Shown here: positions 52,001 to 59,329 of the stretch, piece after piece
Layout of the letters: each line of letters opens with the position of its first letter
Numbering within the stretch: the stretch's first letter is position 1
Assembly: GCA_015680685.1 (NCBI GenBank)
Contig: MNCI01020195.1
Span: 897 to 64,896 of the forward strand
Source of the DNA: Gnetum montanum
Taxonomy: Eukaryota > Streptophyta > Gnetopsida > Gnetales > Gnetaceae
Reading direction: 5' to 3'
Length of the DNA stretch: 64,000 bases
Program-made: the position numbers and the translations under genes
The notes under the pieces: generated by a model
Seen by the model: only the letters and a program-made list of their open reading frames with translations
Databases searched by the model: none
Told to the model about the DNA's origin: nothing

Positions 52001-53075
52001 CAAAGGCGGTCTATTTTAATAACCCATAAAAAATAATGCTACCATTTTGACATATAAAGATGCAAGATGCTACTCAAAAGTCTTGCAAAGTGAGCAATAA
52101 ACATGTAAGGACTTCTTACAACCAAAATTTATTTTAAAAAAATCCAACAACACCTGCATCCATGTTTACAAAATCGTTCTAAGAATCAATTTTGAGGTGA
52201 TAACTAACATAGATGAAGCGTTCTTATCGATCTTAGAAAACACATCAGTATTTTAAACAGATAATGTTTATTTTTAAATTTGAGCTTTAAGAATTTGAAA
52301 ACAAGGATGACCCAGAAGGCATTGAAGCACATATGGGAACAACCATGTGGAAAAAGAAATTTTATTTGCAGCAGATCCAAGTATCCTTAACAGAAATACC
52401 TACTTATTTATCTGCTGCTATTTCCAGACAAAGTAAGGAGGCAATCACATGTGCTGGTGTGACATCGCATTAATTGAAACAAGCAGATGGATTAATCTTC
52501 AAAGAGAACAAGGGATCTCCCAATTTTGTATACATATAGTAGGGTAAGATGAAGAGCATATCTTTCAGAATTGTACTTTCTTTAATACTCTGAGACTTAA
52601 ATATAGTGTTCCTCAACAACTTTGCCACATTTGTTTAAGCTGAAGGTGTCAATTTTGGGTTATTTTCTCGATGAGGCATTCAAGACCCAAACCCATCATG
52701 ACCATATCAAAGCCTTGTAATAAAAAATGTTGTATCCTATAGCCCATTTTTGGTCTCACAAGTACAGAATTAAGCATTTTGCATTTCCATTTTTATTTCC
52801 GGCCTCCAAAATCAAAGCTCAAACACAGACAAACCAGAACATGCTACGAACCATGAAAAAACATCAAATACCATGACAGGGCAAGCGAAGAGAAAAAGTG
52901 CGAAAAGGAAGAAGTTGTGCACCAGAGACGAAATAGTTGCAGTGCTGTCTGTACCGAAGGAAAGAAGGGAAGTGTAGGATTCAAGGTAGATTTTGGAGCA
53001 TTTTCGAACTGCTTCAAGGCCTTTCACGGATATATCCTTCTCATCCCCAAGCCCTAAACCAACGATGTACAGCAT
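33838..53075 (-). CDS. DPH5: diphthine methyl ester synthase, six exons, complete
   Basis: This AdoMet-dependent methyltransferase works in the cytosol and methylates the modified histidine of elongation factor 2 during diphthamide synthesis. The spliced coding sequence is 843 nt (280 residues): exons 53075-52923, 51891-51767, 35152-34923, 34830-34791, 34622-34531 and 34040-33838. Every junction is GT-AG and phases join without loss. Length and order match the DPH5 family (about 270-285 residues): [20 protein letters not shown] at the N-terminus, the AdoMet-site loop VVGDPFGATTHSD (residues 87-99), [20 protein letters not shown] (115-134), [11 protein letters not shown], and near the C-terminus [14 protein letters not shown]. 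The start ATG fits the family N-terminus exactly. Some C-terminal positions look changed ([11 protein letters not shown] where a TVDFG-like motif is usual). Intron 2 is 16,614 bp, the others 1031, 92, 168 and 490 bp. Confidence 0.95.
34531..34622 (-). CDS. DPH5: DPH5 exon 5
   Basis: 92 nt, from acceptor TTACAG|GGGACG to donor GCTG|GTAATG. Encodes (R)[19 protein letters not shown] and onward to HSRAEA. Confidence 0.92.
34791..34830 (-). CDS. DPH5: DPH5 exon 4 (40 nt micro-exon)
   Basis: From acceptor CATGCAG|ATATTC to donor TGCAG|GTAGGA. Encodes (D)[12 protein letters not shown](R), with split codons at both ends that are completed by the neighbours. Confidence 0.92.
34923..35152 (-). CDS. 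DPH5: DPH5 exon 3
   Basis: 230 nt, from acceptor TTGCAG|TGCAAC to donor TTGTTGG|GTTGGT. The first base completes the Gly codon left by exon 2, giving GATTHSD. It continues through NASVMNAVG and [19 protein letters not shown]. Confidence 0.93.
35991..36092. repeat. 51-bp tandem duplication
   Basis: GGAGTTGAGGAAATCTGCAA starts at 35991 and again at 36042. The two copies differ at about two positions. Confidence 0.9.
36454..36918 (-). repeat. 3' LTR of the intronic copia-like element
   Basis: On the minus strand it begins TGTATTAGTGGCC after a purine tract at 36930-36919. It is about 465 bp and matches 41391-41837 in order. The left boundary is approximate. Confidence 0.55.
38221..38272. repeat. 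24-bp hairpin-forming inverted repeat
   Basis: The arms 38221-38244 and 38249-38272 pair at 21 of 24 positions around a 4-base loop (AGGC). The arm core is CCTGCATaTCAGCA. It is more GC-rich than its surroundings. Confidence 0.8.
38320..38395 (+). repeat. possible tRNA-like SINE head
   Basis: CATAGTGGTATGCATTT resembles an RNA polymerase III box A and, about 35 bp on, AAGGGTTCAAATTTC resembles box B. It does not fold convincingly as a tRNA. No body or tail is recognised. Confidence 0.3.
38444..38547. repeat. perfect 52-bp tandem duplication
   Basis: CATGATGAATAATGATACAT begins at 38444 and at 38496, and the 52-bp units are identical. This suggests a recent slippage or repair event. Confidence 0.95.
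41391..41837 (-). repeat. 5' LTR of the intronic copia-like element
   Basis: On the minus strand it begins TGTTATGACAACTGC and ends GTCTCATTACA, with the primer site TGGTATCAGAGC next to it (about 41389-41378). Confidence 0.6.
41838..44230. other. intronic DNA without genes; weak diverged duplication
   Basis: AT-rich intron sequence. 42890-43010 and 43335-43450 share an ordered set of words (TGTAcCatGTATATAgcATTAATggTAC against TGTAcTGCGTATATAATATTAATCATAC, then a CATCACAAagTtaACTTGCTA-like block), so they are probably an old local duplication. No coding potential is seen. Confidence 0.4.
44232..44430 (+). mobile_element. tRNA-derived SINE, family A (plus)
   Basis: The head has TTGCACAATGGTTAGGACC as box A and GAGGTTGTGAATTAAAT as a decayed box B. 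The body contains GTAGCCTTATGGTGGAACAT and GGTAAGGGCTGTGTTACCAG. It ends in an A-rich tail (TTAAAAAGAAAAAAT). The body matches the minus-strand copy at 60768-60975 over most of its length. Confidence 0.7.
44830..45240 (+). repeat. minisatellite with nested period
   Basis: Roughly four units of 85-105 bp are built around GATTTATgGATcTATCTATGA followed by GGATTTgAGTGtTGATGTG. Within 45050-45150 a 36-bp unit (GGATTTAAGTGCTATTGATG plus TGCTTGTG) repeats. The 94-codon open frame over it is a product of the repeat. Confidence 0.75.
45846..47525 (+). pseudogene. 5'-truncated LINE: reverse transcriptase and zinc-binding domain
   Basis: A non-LTR retrotransposon ORF2 remnant. 45852-46148 encodes [18 protein letters not shown], then [20 protein letters not shown], the conserved central RT blocks. 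A frameshift follows near 46130. The catalytic motif then reads YPNDTILF (about 46150), where Y/F-A-D-D is required, so one catalytic Asp is lost. [16 protein letters not shown] (about 46350) and a [18 protein letters not shown] block follow. 46935-47110 encodes the C-terminal zinc-binding domain: [20 protein letters not shown], then [18 protein letters not shown]. It has several stops and shifts. It is most similar in kind to plant L1-type LINEs. Confidence 0.8.
47526..48119. other. unassigned spacer with short repeats
   Basis: AAAAAAGTACTAT occurs at both 47525 and about 47771. GTTGAAACACGCGTCAAGT is repeated at 47957 and 48001. CAATGGT is tandemly repeated near 47857-47882. This could be an insertion splitting the LINE, but no terminal inverted repeats were established. 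Confidence 0.4.
48120..49740 (+). mobile_element. poly(A)-ended retroposed segment with coiled-coil pseudo-ORF
   Basis: Ends in TTCTCAAAAAAAAAAAT after a GT-rich stretch typical of a LINE 3' end. Inside, one frame from about 48702 to 49290 reads as a Glu/Ala/Gln-rich coiled coil broken by four single stops (TGA or TAG). It contains two related blocks about 135 bp apart ([30 protein letters not shown] and [29 protein letters not shown]). I do not recognise the protein. The segment may be the 3' end of the LINE at 45846 or a separate insertion. Confidence 0.45.
48376..48396. repeat. poly(T) tract
   Basis: A run of more than 20 T, possibly an inverted poly(A) tail of another insertion or a slippage product. 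It is unstable and easily mis-assembled. Confidence 0.7.
49741..51705. other. intronic DNA without genes
   Basis: AT-rich. It holds a near-perfect repeat of TAGCAAATGAATTTTGTA at about 49768 and 49807, the 52-bp duplication listed separately, and a hairpin AAATATGCATATTTAAT with its complement at about 51570-51612. No coding is supported. Confidence 0.4.
50851..50954. repeat. 52-bp tandem duplication
   Basis: TTGCTTATAAATGAACTAAA begins at 50851 and 50903. The units differ at one base. Confidence 0.92.
51767..51891 (-). CDS. DPH5: DPH5 exon 2
   Basis: 125 nt, from acceptor TTGCAG|GAAGAA to donor TTTTGG|GTACGT. Encodes [20 protein letters not shown] through VVGDPF and ends two bases into the next Gly codon. 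Confidence 0.93.
52923..53075 (-). CDS. DPH5: DPH5 exon 1
   Basis: 51 codons, phase 0 at the end. Carries the N-terminal GLGLGD loop of the methyltransferase fold. The donor is CTCTG|GTGCAC. The upstream context GTGAAGAATG precedes the ATG. Confidence 0.93.
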
Positions 53076-53248
53076 TCTTCACCTCCTTCACTTCACTTCG
53101 CTCCACTCCACTTGATTGTTTGACACATACAAATTCGGACACTGTCGACCTCTCTGCATGCGCCTGCTATCAAATGAGTGATGAGTTTATGCGCCCGCTC
53201 TTTTCAAGCAGTAAAGAATTGCTTGCTAGAATGGCACTGTAAAAATAA
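53076..53248 (-). promoter_or_regulatory. DPH5 5' leader and proximal promoter
   Basis: Short stretch between the DPH5 start codon and the viral frame. It is GA-rich close to the ATG in the minus sense. No clear TATA box is seen; a TATTTTTATTTTTAC patch lies about 170 bp upstream. The exact host-virus junction cannot be fixed from one copy; it is probably between about 53160 and 53265. Confidence 0.5.
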
Positions 53249-54004
53249 AAATACAAACACAAACCGAATGAGTCAAAGCAAGATATCTTCTCAAATTTTG
53301 GTATTGCTGGCTCTGGCCTTCGTTCAGTAGCTCTTACTTTTTTTGACCCGAGGGAGGTTGATAAATGGAAAAAAGCAGGTTATCAATATATCCATCTTGC
53401 TGAAATTGCTATTCACCTTCATCCACACTTCAACTATCGTCTTAAAAAGCCTTACTGGATTGCGTTAATAGATAGGAGATTTAAATCGTTTCAAGAAGCC
53501 ATCATAACCCAAGCTAAAGGTAGGTTAGTATCCGATGCTCTGATTATTACGATTCCTAACTTTACTCTCTCGCTTTCTGATCCGCATTTGTTCAATAGCT
53601 TAATGCTTATTACTTATATTCCCGTTGATATTATAGATCGAAGTGTTTACTGCACAATAGGTACAAGGTTAAGTTTTAAATTATTTAGTTCAGTCAGTAT
53701 ACAAACACTCTTACCTTTTGGCCAACAAGCTCTCTCTGTTGGTTCAACAAATTTGGAATACGGGACACAGATTAACACAGAGGATCTTCCGATCCATAGG
53801 CTCTTCCCTGACCTAGAAGATCCATTAGAAGAATACTATGAGCAGAAAAGACCTAAAAAGTCTTTATTTAGATCATTATCCAAATCTCGGAGATACTATG
53901 TAGAACTACAACCACCAAAACTCCTTCCTTATGATCCATTAGCTCCCAAACCTGAAAAACCCACAAAACCATTACTCCTGTTTAAAAAAAAAATCAACTT
54001 ATGA
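53249..54004 (+). pseudogene. viral movement protein region (30K type)
   Basis: An open stretch between stops with no in-frame ATG near its left end; the nearest ATG (53268) is in another frame. The residues fit the movement-protein domain that leads caulimovirid polyproteins: a block with FDPREVDKWKKAGYQYIHL at about 53340-53400, then ALIDRRF and IPNFTLSLSDP (about 53460-53590), and a Pro/Lys-rich linker to 54004. The frame ends just after a run of ten A (53982-53993 region). Downstream coding continues in another frame, so an indel at that run is likely. The 30K assignment rests on position and this block. Confidence 0.7.
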
Positions 54005-54482
54005 AGAACAGGAAGAGAAAATACAAAAGATGGGAAAAATATTCAAAGAACTAGGTATCACTTTAGATCCTAGGAGAGTCATAAAACAAAAGGGAGAAAA
54101 ACCTGTATCTATTACTGAACAATCAGAAATAGATCAAAAAGGAAAAATAGTTCTAGAAGATATCTCTACATCTAGTTCTAGTTCTGACGATGATGTGTCA
54201 TGCTCAAATAAACCATCACAAAATTGTACACATAAAAATCTGCATAAGGTAGACCATGACATTAGGTGTGTTGAGTGTGATGAGTTATTAAGAATCAACA
54301 TGAATACGGAAGAACCAAAAGAAGTAGCACATATGATGCAATATAAGCCATCCGTAGAACAACCTTCTGAAGTCATCAAACTCCATAACTGGACTAATCA
54401 TAAGTTATCCTATGTAAGTGACCAAAATTTAATGACATGCAGAAGTAAAGGAAGTACAAAGGGACGTAAAAGATTTGCATAA
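54003..54482 (+). pseudogene. viral polyprotein segment between movement and capsid domains
   Basis: Continues the polyprotein in a second frame. Charged, with a Ser/Asp cluster (STSSSSSDDDVS at about 54168-54200) and a Cys/His group (C-T-H, then H-D-I-R-C-V-E-C, about 54219-54275) that could bind zinc. It stops at 54480-54482, while the next domain is open in a third frame from before 54475. A one-base shift between about 54435 and 54475 explains this. No specific function can be given. Confidence 0.6.
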
Positions 54483-55758
54483 GATATGGGTTCCTAAGCA
54501 AAAGCAAAAAAATGGAAAATCTAAAGGTAAAGAAAAGAAACTTGATCAATCTGATCTAGATGGTATTTACTTAGATTCACCACCGATCACTCCTCCTAAA
54601 GGAAAGAAAAAATCAACAACAACTTATGTACCAAAAAGACGACCCGTACATACAATTCCAAAATCTGAAAAAGAGAAAAAAGAGGAGGAAGAGATTAATG
54701 CTAATGAAGAAGATAACGAGACCCTTTATATTGGAAGTGAAGGATCTTTAGATGAAGAAGAAAAGAAAATGTTACAAAAACAAGGTATGATCATCCAAGA
54801 TCCTAAAGACTTGACAGCTATGCAGATCCGAAAAACATCAGAAAAACCACCACCATATTTTAGTATGGACAACAAATCTATTAGAGAAAGACAAAAAGAG
54901 ATTGATAAAATCAGTGGTTTCATCGCTAGACAAATTGTCTTAGAAAAGAAAACATATGAACATGCCATACTCAATGCAACATTAAATTTCGAAGGTATGT
55001 TAAAACGTTGGTGGAATTTCATAGAAGCTCCCGTACGTAAAAAATTATTGAATAATCCTCATGTTATATTCTTAAATGCTATTACGAAAGAATTCTTAGG
55101 TAATAAAGCTGATAGGGATAGTGCATATAGGACGTTGTTTTATAGTTCAAGATTACATAAGATTCAGGACATGTCTCCATTCCTTGACATCATGGAAGAA
55201 TGGTATTATTATGGAAAACTCATACATGACGTAGGTGCAAAAGAACATCTGTTAGGATGTCTTCCAACGCCTTTTGCTAGTTATTAACGAGCCCAACTTC
55301 AACATGAAGAAAAGGATCTCGAAGAAATGAGTTTTAGTGCCATCCGCCAATTCCTTGAAAAAGTCACAAGGGATCTGTGTGTCCAGCAAAAAACACAAAA
55401 ATTAGTAGGATCCTTAACTAAACAAATAGGTAAAGATTTATGTTTACAAATGTGTCCTGAAGATAATTTTGGACAGCTAATTAGGAATAGAAAACAACAG
55501 ACTGAGCCATGTGTCTGTAAACCTACACAACGTACATCACAAAAATATGCAAAACCAAAGAAAGTCTGGAAACGGAAATTCCAGCCAAAAATCAAACGGA
55601 AAAATTGGCCACAAAAACCTTTTAAAGGTATGTTTAAATGAAAACAAGGGCCATATAAAAACAAGGAAGTCAGATGTTTTATTTGTTCAGGGAAGCATTA
55701 TTCTAACCAATGCCCAAAAAAGGATAATCATCCTCAACGCATCAATTTCATCGAAACC
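54475..55758 (+). pseudogene. viral capsid region with zinc knuckle
   Basis: Open in one frame except for TAA at 55285 and TGA at 55639. It starts with a Lys/Glu-rich acidic-basic region. The capsid core lies at about 54880-55280, with NFEGMLKRWWNFIEAPVRKK and KEFLGNKADRDSAYRTL. A basic region (about 55560-55640) follows, then a zinc knuckle CFICSGKHYSNQC at 55672-55710 with C-x2-C-x3-H-x4-C spacing, one residue shorter than the usual C-x2-C-x4-H-x4-C. The same frame runs on into the protease-RT part, as expected for a polyprotein. Confidence 0.75.
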
Positions 55759-58281
55759 ATGAAACTTACAGAAGATGATTTCTTCCTAACATATGATTCT
55801 GACTTATCATTTTCAAATGGGGATATTTACTTAGAATCTTCTGATCAATATTCCAGTGAAATGGAATTCGAAGATATTCCTGACTACCCCAACGAGCCAG
55901 ATGCTTTAGATTATGATACAGATTCTTCAGGTTATATGTATCATGTTTACATGAATGAAGAATCAGAAAGTGATGATCTCTATGAAAGAGATCCAACATA
56001 TTCCATGTTAAAAAGCCAACTACGCCAATTAGAAAAAAAATGGCAAAAGGTTCCTTTAGAAGACTTACATAAATTTAGGGCCTACAAACACAAAGTCAAA
56101 TCTAAACGAAATGAGATAGAAACACATAAGCAAATGCTTGAGGAATCATTTGGTATATATCAAGATTCTCAGAATCCAAACATCGTAGACTTTGAAGATG
56201 AAACGCAGACACCACATAATGAAGAAAGAGTAGTGACACCAGATATACAAACTTCTATGTGGCGACAGTTTCGCATCAAACAACTCAAGAAGTATCTTCA
56301 ACAGGCCTCGGAGGAACTTGAACGCTTAGAACAACAAGAAGAGAGTTGGCAACAAGCAGAATATGAGAAGGAAACAAAACAGGTAAGCGTAATACTAGAA
56401 GTAAACTGCAATACTTCACGACCAATCTTACCTGCCTGTTCATTTACTATATTATGGCCTAAATACCATAGGTATACAATAGATTGTTTGTTTGATACAG
56501 GCGCAGAAGTATCACTTGCCAGAGAAGAAACAATTCCAACTTGTTTTTGGGAAGAAAAAGAACCCTCTCACATTTCTTTCAATACCCAGAAAAGGTTGTT
56601 AACAAAGCAAGCTAAGTTACCTGTTCTAATGCCTGATAAAAAGATAGTATATTTCATAGTCTGTCAATTTCCTTTACCTTCTTATGATTGCTTAATAGGA
56701 TCAGACAATTTACAAAATTTTGATATTACTATTACCAAACAATTTATCCAATTAGCCCAACATAAGTTTACCAGGATAAATGCTAGACAACAGTTTAAAA
56801 ATCAAAAACTCCAAAAACATAATAAAAAAAGAGAGACTTGGATTGTTAACCAAATCGAAAAATCTCAACCAAGTTTTGAAAACATAAAAACGCAGTTACT
56901 CCAATTTGCGAATGATGACCCTACTGTGTTTCGTCATAAAAAAGAACATTGGTGTCAGATCGAATTACAAGACGGAGTAAAAGTAAAGTCTACTGCGCAA
57001 CATATAGGAATGTCGCCTAGTCTCAGAAAAGAATGTGAATCAGAGATCCAAGAATATTTACAAAGAGGTTTAATCCGACCAAGCACCAGTATGTTTGCTT
57101 GTGCCGCTTTCTTTGTAAACAAACGAGCCGAATTAGTCAGAGGGAAAAAACGTCTAGTAGTAAATTATAAACCTCTGAATGATATTATTAAATCAGTCCA
57201 ACATCCCATTCCAAATAAAGATGATCTATTTCAACGACTGCCGCATACTAATATCTATTCCAAGTTTGATTTAAAATCAGGATTTTGGCAGATCCAGGTT
57301 CAGGAATCTGATCGTTGGAAAACGGCTTTCACAGTACCCGGCGGATTATATGAATGGAACGTCTTGCCGTTTGGCATCAAAACTGCACCATCTATTTTCC
57401 AAAAAATGATGGATTCTATTTTCCATTCTTATCCGTTTATATTAGCTTACATAGATGACATTTTAATCCTTAGTAAATCGGTAAAAGAACATCTAGATCA
57501 TTTGCGTATTTTTTCTGACCTCATAGATAAAAATGGACTTGTCCTCTCTCCAACCAAAATGAAAATTGGACAGTCTAATATTGAATTTTTAGGTTTAGAG
57601 ATCTCTGCTGGAATTATAAAATTACAACCACATATAGTCCAAAGCATTGTTCAGTTTCCTGATATCTTAGAGAACAAAGTCCAGATACAACGGTTTTTAG
57701 GCTGTATAAATTATGTTTCTGGTTTCTTTAAGAATATAGCTAAGGAACGAGATGTCTTAAATATCTTATTACAAAAAAATGCTCCTCCATGGACCCCTGC
57801 ATGTACTGAGGCTGTGCAGAAGATCAAACAGGCATGCCAAGACTTGCCACCACTATTCCTTCCAGGAGAAGGGAAATTCATCCTTGAAACCGATGCCTCT
57901 GAATGTTTTTGGGGCGCCACTCTAAAACAAGAACAAAACCGTACAATCAGAATTTGTAGATATGCTTCTGGGAAATTCAATGAAGCACAACAAAAATATC
58001 ACAGTTCTCACAAAGAACTTCTAGCCATTGTTAAGGGCATAGAGAAATTCCGTCTATTCCTCCAACCACAACGTTTCATCGTTCGGAGTGATTTAAAACA
58101 TTTTGATAAGTATCTACAATCTAGAAATCTTACAAAGGTGGCTCATGCACGGTTGATCCGATGGAGTTTATTTTTGGCTAATTTTGAATACGATAGCGAA
58201 TATATTGAAGGCTCAAAAAATTGCCTTTCTGATTTTTTAACTAGAGAGTTCCAACTCTCTAGTAGTACTAATGTTTTATAG
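55759..58281 (+). CDS. viral protease-reverse transcriptase-RNase H, 840 codons open
   Basis: An intact frame, actually the C-terminal part of the polyprotein; the ATG at 55759 is internal and not a proved start. Aspartic protease with catalytic DTGAE at residues 246-250. RT with FDLKSGFWQI (first catalytic Asp at 504), LPFGIKTAPSIFQ and the active site YIDD at 564-567. RNase H with acidic residues visible at 712 (LETDASE), 753 (HKELLA), 778 (VRSDLKHF) and 825 (LSDFLTRE). All catalytic residues that can be recognised are present, in contrast to every other RT in this window. Residues 1-150 are acidic and probably belong to the capsid-protease linker. It ends TAG at 58279-58281. Confidence 0.88.
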   Translation: MKLTEDDFFLTYDSDLSFSNGDIYLESSDQYSSEMEFEDIPDYPNEPDALDYDTDSSGYMYHVYMNEESESDDLYERDPTYSMLKSQLRQLEKKWQKVPLEDLHKFRAYKHKVKSKRNEIETHKQMLEESFGIYQDSQNPNIVDFEDETQTPHNEERVVTPDIQTSMWRQFRIKQLKKYLQQASEELERLEQQEESWQQAEYEKETKQVSVILEVNCNTSRPILPACSFTILWPKYHRYTIDCLFDTGAEVSLAREETIPTCFWEEKEPSHISFNTQKRLLTKQAKLPVLMPDKKIVYFIVCQFPLPSYDCLIGSDNLQNFDITITKQFIQLAQHKFTRINARQQFKNQKLQKHNKKRETWIVNQIEKSQPSFENIKTQLLQFANDDPTVFRHKKEHWCQIELQDGVKVKSTAQHIGMSPSLRKECESEIQEYLQRGLIRPSTSMFACAAFFVNKRAELVRGKKRLVVNYKPLNDIIKSVQHPIPNKDDLFQRLPHTNIYSKFDLKSGFWQIQVQESDRWKTAFTVPGGLYEWNVLPFGIKTAPSIFQKMMDSIFHSYPFILAYIDDILILSKSVKEHLDHLRIFSDLIDKNGLVLSPTKMKIGQSNIEFLGLEISAGIIKLQPHIVQSIVQFPDILENKVQIQRFLGCINYVSGFFKNIAKERDVLNILLQKNAPPWTPACTEAVQKIKQACQDLPPLFLPGEGKFILETDASECFWGATLKQEQNRTIRICRYASGKFNEAQQKYHSSHKELLAIVKGIEKFRLFLQPQRFIVRSDLKHFDKYLQSRNLTKVAHARLIRWSLFLANFEYDSEYIEGSKNCLSDFLTREFQLSSSTNVL

Positions 58282-58997
58282 TTTTATTTTCAGAACTACT
58301 CCGTAGCGAAGGATGGACTCTTCGTTCCTCAAGGAGATTACGTCCTAGTTTACCAAATGAAAGATTTCTTAGTTTTCCTCAATACTTTAGTGAAACTAGT
58401 AGATTTGGTAATGCATGGACTGCTTTCTGTAATGCCACAAGATCTCAACGTTCTGATGCTATCATCACTCAAAGGGTTTTTTCAGCCCTTCCACTGCCTG
58501 CAAGAAGAACTCAGTGGGACCAAATTCCAGCTCCATACCTTTTCTTGGCTACAGATGTGAATCTCACGAATCTAGAATTCCGTAACTGGTATTCTGCTGA
58601 TTGTTTAAACTGGCCATATTATCAGCCAAATGATTTTCATGTTTACCGCATCTCTTTTAGTCCTCTCAGTGCACCGCCAGACAATGATGAATTTTTCTGG
58701 AACTGGTGGGCTAAATTCGGCCATTCCCCTTCTCATTTGCCAGCCAATTATCCTGGTCCTCTTCGTACAAGTCTCTATGGCTACCGGGGTGATTTTTCAT
58801 TCTATGGGAATCCTGATCACATGGCCTGGAATTTTTTACACATGGCATCCAACCCAGTCTATTTCCTTATTACTTGCATATCCAAAAGGACAGACTGGCA
58901 ACTCACATGGGGCGAAGCTTTTTACCAGGATGTGTACACTGCTAAAGCTGAAACCTTATTGGTAACATTCATTGGTAAAATTCTTAGTGAGGAGTAA
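58272..58997 (+). CDS. viral second frame, unknown function, aromatic-rich
   Basis: Open between stops for about 240 codons, in the -1 frame relative to the RT frame and overlapping its end by about 10 bases. No in-frame ATG lies near its left end. The sequence TTTTATTTTCAG at 58281-58292 looks like a splice acceptor, so the frame may have been expressed from a spliced RNA; this is an inference. The product is rich in Trp, Tyr and Phe (at least 10 Trp), for example FRNWYSADCLNWPYYQP, EFFWNWWAKFG and TDWQLTWGEAFYQD. I do not recognise the family. Florendovirus-type genomes also have a second frame of unknown role after the polyprotein. Confidence 0.6.
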   Translation, partial: CFIVLFSELLRSEGWTLRSSRRLRPSLPNERFLSFPQYFSETSRFGNAWTAFCNATRSQRSDAIITQRVFSALPLPARRTQWDQIPAPYLFLATDVNLTNLEFRNWYSADCLNWPYYQPNDFHVYRISFSPLSAPPDNDEFFWNWWAKFGHSPSHLPANYPGPLRTSLYGYRGDFSFYGNPDHMAWNFLHMASNPVYFLITCISKRTDWQLTWGEAFYQDVYTAKAETLLVTFIGKILSEE

Positions 58998-59154
58998 GAG
59001 TTCGGTAGAAAATTTCCAATTGCACCTCACGATGTTTCAAATAGATTTATGAACACTGCCCATACAATAGAAAAGACTATTATTTTAACCGTTGTTTAAC
59101 TCATGTCAAAAACACTCCCATCCATTTGGATCATAGATGTAGATGAACTTGATA

Positions 59155-59320
59155 GAATCTAGTGAAACGGGTCTTCAAAAGAGTTCTTGGTAAAGATATT
59201 TGCAAGTTGATTTTCACCCAAAATATATGGTGCATAAATAATTTCTTCCGAGGTATTTTCTTCAACCAAATGAGAATTTATTTTTATATGTTTTGTTCTT
59301 TTATGAAAAACTTATTTTTT
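59155..59320 (-). pseudogene. Ty1/copia RNase H C-terminal remnant (minus)
   Basis: Minus-strand translation reads KRTKHIKINSHLVEENTSEE, then IIYAPYILGENQLANIFTKN. This is the conserved end of copia RNase H (R-T-K-H-I-x-I-x-x-H ... L-A-x-I-F-T-K). It is a short orphan piece next to the viral copy. Confidence 0.7.
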
Positions 59321-59329
59321 AAGAGAAAA

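Larger units (their letters stand above)
53249..58997 (+). mobile_element. endogenous caulimovirid (pararetrovirus), broken
   Basis: A viral genome copy in the host chromosome with the gene order movement protein, capsid, protease, RT, RNase H in one lineage of frames, then a second frame. No integrase and no LTR flank it, which separates it from Ty3/gypsy elements. One large polyprotein plus a downstream frame is the layout of petuvirus-, florendovirus- and gymnendovirus-type members. Breaks seen: a frameshift near 53985-54003, another near 54435-54475, a TAA at 55285-55287 and a TGA at 55639-55641. The start of the first frame is also lost or shifted. No primer-binding site or viral promoter was identified on either side, so the copy is probably partial. 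Confidence 0.88.

Noticed and set aside
52937-53242. Plus-strand frame of 101 codons opposite DPH5 exon 1
   Set aside because: It is antisense to a clearly conserved exon and has no recognisable motif.
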